Shown here in pieces: positions 20,801-32,800 of a DNA stretch of 64,000 bases. Source of the DNA: Periplaneta americana. Lineage: Eukaryota > Arthropoda > Insecta > Blattodea > Blattidae. Location: contig NC_091120.1 in NCBI RefSeq assembly GCF_040183065.1, positions 14,215,208 through 14,279,207 of the forward strand, written 5' to 3'. A program made the translations under genes and the position numbers. The first letter of the stretch is position 1. Each line of letters begins with the position of its first letter. The notes below the pieces were generated by a model. It made no database searches. It worked only from the letters and a program-made list of their open reading frames with translations, and had not been told where the DNA came from.

Positions 20801-23800
20801 TGAGAGATCCAATTCAGAGGAAATTGCTCATGTGACCAATTTACCTTTACACATAAACAAACCTACAGTAATGGTTAGCATGAGTGAGTTTTCTATAACA
20901 ACTATGACCCCTATACTCAAGACTAGATAACCTGATTTTATGTGTAGGGCGAATTTTGTTGTATATGTCTATTGAATTTTGCAGAGTCTCAGAAAAATTA
21001 TTTGGTATTTGTTTACTTTAGCGGTATCAGTTGTAACCAGATGTGCTATCCTTACATTTAACCCACTCCAACCTTGTCACAGTTTTCTGTCACTTAGATA
21101 TCTCAACTAACCTACTCCAACTTTGTCACTGTCTTCTGTCACTTAGATATCTCCTTAGATATGGTCCCCACATTGAGATGCAACCTCTATTATGTACCAG
21201 ATATAGTAAATTCATGGTGCCGTTAAAATAAATTATTACGAATTACACCAATAATTGCATGTAATAATATAGAAACACATAATATATGCACTTATTGAAT
21301 AACTAGCCGTACCCATGCGCTCTACTGCACCCGTTAGAAATAAATATAAAGTAATTACATAATTAAAATAGGACATTTGATCCCGGGAACATTCGTGTTT
21401 GATAGAAGGATAAATCGTTTATTATGGTATTTAATTTAAATTGTATTAAAAAAATTAAACTGCGATCATTTTGATCTGGAGACCACTCATTTGGTCATAA
21501 AACTTATTTTAGGAAATACAGGAAACGAATGCCTGTCAAGTTTTCTGTGCACGAGAAGCTATTTTAATCTTACCTGTCCGCGATTCACTCACAAGTTACT
21601 GTAATAACATTATAGCATTATGTCCATCTAGAGAAACTACACTTTCCTATGGTGAATTAATATTTAATTATACAAATCAGTTTAGCTTCCAATATTACTT
21701 CATACAAACACAGAAACATTCTCTGTAGGCTACCGTATGTTTCATAGCTTTTGATTGTTGTTGTCCAAGGCCCCTTATAGACGAAGTCATTTGTTTTTTA
21801 TTTCATTACACCGCCTTAGATGGCGTTGTTATTGTAATTTTTAAACTCATTTATCTCATTAAATATCAGTCCTATCAAAATTTTGCATGGAATAAAACTT
21901 GTCGGAAATTATTTTTAAAGAAACTTTTGTTATGTAATATTTTTTATGAAAATTAATAATAAGGGAGATATTTCGATTTATTTAATTCAAGCCCCCTTAT
22001 AACCCCCCTTTTAAATAAAATATTTTGAATGCCATATAGCCTAAATTCTAAGTTACAACGAACTTAATTTATATTCTAATTTTCATATAAATCGGTTCAG
22101 CCATTATTGCATGAAAAGGTAACAAACATCCAGACAGACAGACATACAAACAAAAATTTAAAAAAAGCGATTTTCGGTTTCAGGGCAGTTAATTATATAT
22201 GTTAGGACCAATTATTTTTGGAAAATCGAAAATTACCAGAAAAATTTCGGCTACAAATTTATTATTAGTATAGATTGCTAAATCCAAAGGGCATATATAT
22301 ATATTGCTAATGGCGGGTATTTGACTGTTCATCGTTTACCCCTATGAAGCCAATTGTGTAGACAATTTACTGACAGAGTCATTGCCCAGGGTGCACCATA
22401 GGAAGCTGGTCCACACTACGCCCATGATATGAAATGATTAAGATTTTTTTGGGATGCCATAGGGGAACCAGAGCTCTCAGAAAATCTCTTTGTTACCTGA
22501 ACCACAAGATTACCCAACTCAAGTTATAAATTGGGGGTACTCTGGCGATCGAACCCAGGTCTTCAAGATTATAAGTACAATACTCTAGATTATTCTAAAT
22601 ATTGTAAGCATGAGTAAAAAATGTAATCTAGAGGACAAATTAAAATCCTAGCTAGGAGTTTGATAAGTGGGGAGACATTTAGATTATTTATCAGTAATTT
22701 GTACAATATACTATTATTTCTCTTTTATTTCATTTAATAACAGATTCAGAATTGTCTTTGGACAATTGAATAAACAACAAGAACAATAATTTTGCTGAGC
22801 AAAACAATAATTTTTCACTTATAATATTACGCCATTCACTCTTAGAATGAAGAATGAGTCCTAATGTAAACATTAACGAAGTACCAGTGACCGCAAGACA
22901 TTCTACTCACAGAGAAGTAGTGCTTAGTCTGAATTCACGTACAAATGGAAAACAAACTTATTGGTCTGGTGTTTACAGGTCTGATTTTTGGCGGATGGAT
23001 ATAGCTTGTTTTGTTTACATTGGGGCCCAGTCTAAGAGTGGCTGAATTATGTAAATATTATGACTCATTTATGGATTTGATCATTAACAAAGAAAAAGAA
23101 CTGTATTCTTTTGTTTCTAGCTGATTGGAAAAGAAGACCTGATGACCTTAACTCTGCCAGAATAAATAAGTAAATAATATGGCAGTATGATGCTATGAAA
23201 AAAAGTAAATGTAGTTTTCTCTCCCCCTTTCCCCGTTAGTGTCTTAAAATTTGTACACTACGCCATTGTTTCACCTCGATTTTATTTAATAACCTAGGTT
23301 GTAGTTTTGCTGAGGAAAACTGTACTTTTTCACAAAAGGGGATAAATCTTTATGAGGCTGAATTTGTAAATATGGGCAAGTTTTTGATTTGACAATCAAC
23401 AAAGGAAGAAAGACAGTATGTGCTTTGAAAGAAAAGTGAATGTAGTGTTTTTGTGTCATCAGTACCTCAACATTAATTTTGAATCGTTTCATAATTGCTA
23501 CTTTAACGTAGCACCAACATATGCGTTTCCTGAAGTTAATTGATCCCACTTCATTTTTCTTTAACGTAGGTCTATAAAAACTATTTTTTTCTCAGGACAA
23601 ACAAAGCATTGGTTATTCTAACATATGTTATCTGATACTGGTCTCTTTATGCACAGTCTTTAATTTCTCGTTATTTGGTTTGTTTAAGTCTTGGACGTCT
23701 GGCAAATTTGAAAGCTTCCATGTTCGTGTGCACGAAGTTTTTATATTTTTAATTTTCATTCCCATCACTTCATTTTAGTGCCGAGGTCATGAAAGCATGG

Positions 23801-26800
23801 ATCCCTACCTCCATACTCTCCATTTGCTTTCTTCATAATATATAAAGGGTTACTTCTACCTTTTACTTATCCATGACAGATTAATAATAATTCCTCTCAT
23901 CCCACCTTATAAAGCAGACATATAGGGCTATTTAGTATGCTGAGTCTTTTGACAACCCTTACTCAAGGGTAGCTACACTTGAGTATATATGTAGACCTCA
24001 ACTTCAGTGAGTATTTGGCTAATGTTGAGGTGATATTTAGCTGATGTTGAAATACGATGAAAGAGTAATGGAACGGAGAAAAATTCTCTCCGGCGCCAGG
24101 ATTTGAACCCGGGTTTTCAGCTCTACGTGCTGATGCTTTATCCACTAAGCCACACCGGATACAACCCCGGCGTCGGATAGAATCGTCTCAGATTAAGCTC
24201 CAACTCTTGGGTTCCCTCTAGTGGCCGCCCTCTGCACTACGTCATAGATGTCTATGAACATAGGACCGAAGTCCACACATGTGCTGAGGTGCACTCGTTA
24301 TGAGTGACTAGTTGGCTGGGATCCAACGGAACCCAAGAGTTGGAGCTTAATCTGAGACGATTCTATCCGACGCCGGGGTTGTATCTGATGTGGCTTAGTG
24401 GATAAAGCATCAGCACGTAGAGCTGAAAACCCGGGTTCAAATCCCGGCGCCGAAGAGAATTTTTCTCCGTTCCATTACTCTTTCATCGTATGATGACGCA
24501 GAATATCTGCATGGAAATATCATATGTACTTCGGTGCGTTAAAATAATATATATGATATGCGTAAATCACTTCGTGATTTAAGACGGCGCTTATTCTGTC
24601 GGATCCCGGCCAACTAGTCACTCATAACGAGTGCACCTCAGCACATGTGTGGACTTCGGTCCTACGTTCATAGACATCTATGACGTAGTGCAGAGGGCGG
24701 CCACTAGAGGGAACCCAAGAGTTGGAGCTTAATCTGAGACGATTCTATCCGATGCCGGGGTTGTATCCGGTGTGGCTTAGTGGATAAAGCATCAGCACGT
24801 AGAGCTGAAAACCCGGGTTCAAATCCCGGCGCCGAAGAGAATTTTTCTCCGTTCCATTACTCTTTCATCGTATGATGACGCAGAATATCTGCATGGAAAT
24901 ATCATATGTACTTCGGTACTTTAAAATAATATATATGATGTTGAAATGCTTATGAAATTGAAAGCAAAAAGGGATCTATATTTGTTCTGTATAAGCCAGC
25001 TATGGGTACTATACTATACTATTTGGAATGTTATGCAGTTACGGAAGAAATATCTGGCAAACTATACATTGATTTAAATCGTTTATACAGGTAAAAAAAA
25101 TTAAGTATAATAAATGAGGCAGTAGAGCAAGTGAAGAACTTCAGATACTTGGGGTGTACTATAAATAGCAACATGAACTGCTATCAGGAAGTCAAAAGGA
25201 GGATAGCAATGGCAAAGGAAGCTTTTAATAGAAAAAGTAGCATCTGAGCACCTCTGGAGAAAGAACTAAGTAAGAGACTAGTGAAGTGCTTTGTGTGGAG
25301 TGTGACATTGTATGAAGCAGAAACATGAACATTACGACGAAGTGAAGAGAAGCAAATAGAAGTATTTGAAATGTGGATATGGAGAAGAATGGAGCGTATG
25401 AAGTGGACAGACAGAATAAGAAACGTAGCTGTGTTGGAAAGAGTGGATGAAGAAAGACTGATGCTGAAACTAATCAAAAAGAGGGATGCACTGGAAGGAA
25501 TGATGAATGGGAGAAGAGTTTGAGGCAGAAGAAGATATCAAATGATAGCATTAAGATATATGGATCATATGAGGAGACAAAGAAGAAGGCAGAAAATAGA
25601 AAAGACTGGAGAATGCTGGGTTTTCAGTGAACACTATGAATGAATGAATACATTAGGAACATATAGTGTTATTTTTCTGATAGAAATGTGTCACTGAAAG
25701 ATACAGTCTTAGACAAAAAGATGACCAACTGCCATACGCTAAGTCCCCTTTGGAAGACTTTCATTGATTCCATGAGAGCTTAGATTTACACATGAAGGAA
25801 CTTCTTATGCACAACTTCGCTTTGTTTTTCATTTGTTTTGTTTGTTTGTTGCTTGTCTGTCTGTTTATAGATCAAGTATTATGAATAATCTGTAACGAAG
25901 ATTTATTCAAGGAGTAAATTAGGTGCAAAATAAACATCCTTTTCCTACTCGTGTGAACCAGGCGCTGCCCAGAGTGGACTTAGACAAATTCATGCTACAG
26001 AGATCGGTCATTTTTTATGTCTAAGGCTATACAAAGGAAAAAGAAAGATGTAATTTTATGTTGGAAAGTAATAGAGGATACAAGAAAGGTCAGAATAAGA
26101 AATACACAAATTAGAAAAGAACTAGGACAGCAACCTTCAGTCAAAGTGATGAATAGAAACGAGCTGAGATGGTTTCGGCTTGTTATGAGACACAGAAAAC
26201 AGAAAGCTTAGACAGCTGCTGAAAGCACAACCAGAAGTGTAAAGAGGTAGAGGAAGACCAAGGGTAGAGTAGAGGAATGTGTGGAGAAGTTAGCAGGAAA
26301 AAAAAGAGAAAAAACATCCAAAAAGCGAGTAGACTGCCAAGGGACAGGATAGAGCATAGAAGATTGCTAGGAAGACCTGATGCCTGAGAACTAAAGAAGC
26401 GGTTTTTTTTGTGCGTGTGCGTGTGTGTGTTTGTTTTTTTTTTGGAGGTGGGGTGTGGGGGTGGAGTGTGTGTGTGAAGGGTGGGGATGGGTGTGTGGGG
26501 GTGGAGGTGGGTTGGTGGGGATGAGTGGGGGTGGCAGTGGAGTGGATTTGTGGGGGTGGGGGGTGGAGTGGGTGTGTATGGGGTTGGGTGCGTGGCTTTG
26601 GGTGGAGTGGGTGTGTGGGGATGGGGGTGGAGTGGGTGTGTGGGGATGGGTGCGTGTGTATGGGGGGGTGCGTGTGTTGGGGTGGGTGGGGGTGGAGTGG
26701 GTGTGTGGGGATGGGTGCGTGTGTGGGGGTAGGGTGGGTGTGGTGGAGTGGGTGTGTATGGGGGTGGGTGCGTATGTTGGGTGTGTGGGGGTGGCAGTGG

Positions 26801-29800
26801 AGTGGATGTGGGGGTTGTGGATGCGTGTGTGGGGGTGGAGTGGGTGTGTGGGGATGGGTGCGTGTGTGGGGGTAGGGTAGGTGGGGTGGAGTGGGTGTGT
26901 ATGGGAGTGGGTGCGTGTGTTGGGGTGGCAGTGTGGGGGTTGTGGGTGCGTGTGTGGGGATGGGGGTGTTGTGGGTGTGTATGGGGGTGGGTGCGTGTTT
27001 TGGGGTGGTGGGGATGGATGCGTGTGTGGGGGTGGGGGTGGAGTGGGTGTGTATGGGGGGTGGGTGCGTGTGTTGGGGTGTGTGGGGGTTGTGGGGGTTG
27101 TGGATGTGTGTGTGGGGGTGGGATGAGTGGGTGTGGGGTATGTGTGTGTGGTGGGTGGCCACAATTCAGAGGATCATTATTTCCAACAATATAAGATATC
27201 TTGGTATGGTGAAACTTTTTCTAAGGAACTTAAATTAGTAATACCCGCAGATAAGAGACTGCACTAGGGTGCATCTGTGGCTGCTGGTGGGTATGTTCTC
27301 CCTCTTCCAGCTGCACAATGGGACATATTACAATGCATTGCTTACCTGCTAGCCATTTCAGCGAGTGCTGACAACCACTGTTCTAATTATTCCTTGTGGC
27401 CATGTCAATTTTGATCTTACCCTTTTCCTTCATTTTTACACATTCTTCAGCAGTCTATCTTCTTTCGTCCTATTCATATGACCAAACCATCGTAGTCGTT
27501 TAGTAAACTCGTATACTTGAAGTTATATGTGAGATATAGGCAAATTATTGCTAATATCATTATTGCAAGCTCGTAGCCATAAGTATAATCATGCTTTCAC
27601 AAGTCCTAGCAGATGATGTATTAAGTTAGTAATTTACGATAATGTTCTTATTTCGTAGGTAGTATTTTTCCTTTATTCCTTCAATATTACAAACAGCCAA
27701 TCATAAATCCTACTTTCCTATTAAACTATAATGCATTACGCTATTGATTTATAACTACTTTTTTTTTTCTTCCTTCAGGTAATTACGTTCTGAATTACCT
27801 GGCAACTCGACCCAAACTTCCAAATTTTGTTATTCAGGCCTTGGTGACACTTTTTGCTCGAATAAGCAAACTTGGGTGGTTCGATAGTGACAAGGATGAG
27901 TTCGTCTTCAGAAATGTTGTCACTGATATTACAAAATTCTTGCAGGTAAGTGTTTATTGAAAAGAAACTGAAGATATTGCACTTTTCTTTTTCTAGAAAA
28001 AGAACTGAATTACAGTTGAGAGATATTTCTGTACCAAAGCAGCATCATATCTTTTAAGATAAGTGAGAGCACATACTTCTGCTTGTTACTGAATATCAAA
28101 TATCAGCTTATTATATAATTGACAAATGAAGTGATGCAGTATTTTGCCTCAACTTCAAGTAGTCGGAGTGAGGGTAACCATGCAGCAATGCAGCATGAAC
28201 TGTGGTATCTGCGGGTACACTTGACTGTCTGACTTCACTAAATATGTGGATGGTTGATTGCAAATACTTCTGAACTCTGCTAGTCTGCCATTATGAAGAA
28301 TTCCATTTCTGGATTGGGAACATGGCAAGACAAAGTTATTACCTCCTCCCATTGATAGGTGAGGGTGACAACTACCAAAGTTAATTAACTGAGAAATGGT
28401 CAATAAATTTTGCTTTGAAGTCTCTCCTTAAGAACAGTATTCTTTCACATGCTGTTATTTTATGATAAAACCCTCCCAACTACACTTCCTTTGAAAACAA
28501 ACACTTATTAAGGATTTTTATTCTTAAAAATCCATTGTTAATCTGGTTCTAATGGCAGTCCATGTTCACCATTAACCATTGAGGACAGCTTAAATATGTT
28601 GTGTGGTAATTAAATGAGCTAAACTCGTTTTTCATTATACAGTGTAAGTAAAGGGAAATTGGGCCATAGGCCTATTTTCATAACATTTTTACCAGTCTAG
28701 TATATACAGTCACGAAGCTCAATACTTAATAAATATGCATCCATAGATAGTTGCTAGCCACCAGGATCGCTACTATCGCCTCATCACACCCTTTCCCCAG
28801 TAGACAATAAAATGCATTGTACTTTCGATATTGTGTTCTTTTGAAAAAATTAACACCTTCCTTCCACTATTGAAATATGAAATACATAAGGTTTATATAT
28901 TATTTTCATAAAATATATATTATATTTTATAAACTCACCTTCCTGGATCTTTCGGAAGAAGGATAACTCTAACCTCTTTTTCTTACAATTTATAGTGCTA
29001 TAAACGTCACTTTGTCTCATGTTATTATTCAAATTATTGTATTTTAGTCAATTACATTTATTACAACAGATAATGAACATTTCACAGTTTACACAACTTT
29101 TCATAACAGTGCGAAATACGGCACAGTCAATGCCTTTTCGATCTAGACCAGGCCGTAATGTTTGTTCGGGTTTTTTGTTTCAATGTATGGAGCTCGGTGA
29201 AATATTATATTATAACTTTATTGCGTATCATTGCTAAGTTTTATTTAGTGTAATGTGTCCGTAAGTTCCTTTTACTTCTTGTTACATAATATGTTGCAGA
29301 AGTAATTACAAAACTGTTATTTTAATGTGAAGAGAATTTTACATGTTAACATAATCTGTTCGCATCAACATTTTAAGTTCAGAATGGAAGCTATTTTGAG
29401 GTTTCATAAAAAGGAATATAAGTTAAATATAGTAAACATAACCTATAATTTCCTTGTAACATAACATACATATGTAGTGGCAGGGCATTGGAGACCAATA
29501 AAATTAGACAGAAAGGGGCAACTGGGACAGTAAACATAACCTTTAATTTCAACATATCAAAATATTCGTGCAGTGGAACTGAAAATTATTGAATTGTGCA
29601 TAAATGAATGTACAAGAATATCGCAATATTTAATCGAAATAATGGCAGGTATTACACATACGAACAACGTAATTGTCACACCAAAAATAATATTACACCT
29701 TAACTCGCAAGTGAATTATGTCTGAAGTGTCTCATGATCATTGTTTTAAATTTTGTTAATGCAATTACACTACATTTTAGAGAAATATACGTTATTGTTA

Positions 29801-32800
29801 CTCTTTATACATTCCAACTAATTTATATGGTTGAAATGCCGCTCTTCGTGATCGTGTTGTGAGTCACATGGCCTGCCTTACGGCCTGTATTAGATCACAA
29901 TGTCAGTGACACAGTCTATTGTTCCTAGTACTCACAGCGCTCCAAGCAGCTAACAACTATCGCGAGAAATGCAAAAAAAGCATCTCAAGCTTCGCGACTA
30001 TATATACAAGACTGTTTTTACTGTGTAATGGAGATATTTATTTCTTTGTGTTGGCAACACTTACCCATTTCAAGTTCTGAAACAACAAACATCTAATGAT
30101 TGCCCAACTTACAGATGATTGTTCAGTGACAGTCCAAAGCAATTGCGGCTATTTTTCTGATATCCTTCACATTCACATCCTGCCATGTTTTAGTCCTAAA
30201 AGAACTATTACAGTCTGAGAAAAGGATTTTCATACCATCTTTTCATGAGACAACCCAGTGAGCATTTGCCATTGAACAATACTGCATTATTGCCTTCTGG
30301 GAATCTGACTGAATCCATTCTCAAGATATGCTCCTTCCAGTTATTTTCTTATTGTTCGTGAGTCATCTTTAAAATGATTCCTCTGGCTTTTTCCTTTATC
30401 AGGTTTGAAAGGAAAGGTGCCTCTTTCACTTGCAACTCCTAAATAAACAGTCATTTTAAAATTATGGGGGGTTGGAGGAATTCCTAAATTGATGACAACT
30501 CTGTGGTTTAGTTACCCAGAAAAAAATTGCAAGTACAGAGAGAAAGAAGTGGGGCAGTTCCATTACCTCAAAATTCTGGAGAACTGGGCCACTTAGGTAT
30601 TGGAAAGAAAAAAACTAAATCAACAAGAGGATAATTTGAAAAATAAGTGTTTACTAAAGTTAAGCTTAGACAGATATTAAAAATATTCCAATTTAAACAT
30701 AGTAAGGAACTATATTTATATGGCTTTCACCTGGAGGTATAAAACAATGGTGCAATCACCCCAATCTACCTTGTCTTCACAACTAAATCCTCCAGTGTTT
30801 AATAAAAGCTTAAAAATTATTAGTTTCATACATACGAAGGTGAGAATTTATAGATGTAACGTTTGCATTTTTTTCAAATGCTGTTTTTCATGCTTCAGAT
30901 TTTCAGTTTAGTGACAGTCAAATTTAAGCTTTTGTCCTCCATGGCCAAATGACTTTGTTCTAATTATATCATACTTGGATTGGAATATACAAATTGTTTA
31001 ATCCCATTTATCCTACTATGCCTTCCATCTTTTACATCAAAAGAGCGAAATTAATTAAATAGTCCTAAAATCTCAATCAGTTTGAAGAACTGTCTTACAG
31101 TCTCCTTCAAAAGCATTTTCTACCCCTGAATTTATAATACCAAACAAATTATTTCCTCTAAGACTTCAGTTATTCAAATTCAAAGATAATATGGTCAGAC
31201 AGCTTCTTCTAGCTGAAAAAGTCTGCACTTCGGGTTTCATTTGTAGAGTTCTATCTGTGTTTGTGTTTTCTAAGGAAACAGTGCCCTCTTGCTAAGCAGA
31301 TATAAAATATGGGTACTTAATTAAGAAGGTAAGTATGGCATTGTGTAAGTAGACAGTTACACAATTGGACACTGGTCTATGCAGTGAGATTATTTAAACA
31401 GGTATCTCCTGCTTGTAATAATCTTATGTGAAGCTACTCATGCTTGTGACTTCTATTATGATGGCATAACTTATGCCATAAAATTAATATTATGAAACAA
31501 TTTACCATCCAGTAATATTTACAGCACTGTTGTAGCAACCTCTTTCTTCATATACAATGATACAAATTTCATAATTATATTATTTTTATTAATTGTTTTA
31601 TAATGCTGATGAACAAAAAATAGCATATGAAACAAGATTATAATGTTATACAGCTATTACATTCGTCAGAATTAGGAAATTCGCTTTGCTTGTTCCCTAA
31701 ACATGTAATAAAGTAGAATATTATAAACTAGTTTCATAACATACGTGTTCACAAAAGAATGGTGGAGTTTCAAACCATTGTATTTTCTGTATTTTTTAAT
31801 AGTACATTATGCAACGAGCTTATAATGAAGATAATTAAGAAGTGAGTATGGATATTTATGAAACGAGTGCGAGTTTCATAATTTTCATACGAGCTTCTTA
31901 ATTACCATTATAGGCTAGTTTCATACGACTTTTTATGCTCGACCATATTTCTAACTTGAAATTATTAATTTTAATTGTATCTGACCTTCAGCAATGTTCT
32001 GTATGTTGTGAGATGTGCGCAGACGCGAAAGTATTGATTTTTTCCGAGGAACAGATATCCACATTGACCTTGCTAGGCCATAAGAACCTACAGAGATAAC
32101 ATTGAAATTAAATTAGACATTGAAAGACGAGATGACAAATTGAATTTATTTGAATATTATTTACAATTAACGCTAATTATTATAGTAACAGAACATAACC
32201 TTCTGCAACAGTATTGGATTTTTCAGCCTCCGTGACTTTTCGCTAATTCTCTTTCGATTGCATATCCGAGAATAATCGATACTTGCGGTTTTATAACGGT
32301 AGAAAGCTGACCTGTCATTGGCTGAACAGTTGTAACCTGAGTCGTCATTGGCTGAAAGACCTGACCTTTAATGAGTAGGTGTACTTTAATGACATGCATT
32401 AAAGGTCTGCTACCAGGTGTATAATTACTACGTTTCGGCATGGTCGAGCATAAATTTATAAATGAATGACTAGCTTCAATCGGAAGAAGAATTGTCCAAG
32501 TTTGGTGTACATCACTCAAAGTCTCTCAATGTGCACACCTCTGGTCACCTGGCACACATCTAAATGTTAGTAAAATTCCTGCCATACCCGATCGAGCATG
32601 TCTGATGTAATGGTATCCTCAACCCTCTGTGGAGATGCCATAGGGAGCGAGGCATTTCGAGTGCATAAACTCTGTCTTTCACATACCCCCAATAGAAGAA
32701 ATCACATGGTGTTAGATCTGGGTACTGTGACGGCTATCATAGGAGATGGTATCCGCATCTATAGCACGTCCAATCCAGCACTGTGGAATAACATGAAGTG

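Noticed and set aside
24387-24834. tRNA-Tyr-like genes (anticodon-position GTA)
   Set aside because: The heads are only about 66-68 nt, lack a proper acceptor stem and repeat at 382 bp with SINE bodies. They are SINE promoters, not tRNA genes.
24054-24935. CRISPR-like array
   Set aside because: The repeat units are 382 bp with tRNA-like heads in mixed orientation. There are no short direct repeats with unique spacers, and the genome is eukaryotic.
26290-27238. Long open frames on both strands (up to 290 codons) rich in His/Pro/Thr or Gly/Val/Cys
   Set aside because: They are produced by the C-poor G/T minisatellite, which lacks stops in several phases. The translations are low-complexity with no start context or domain.
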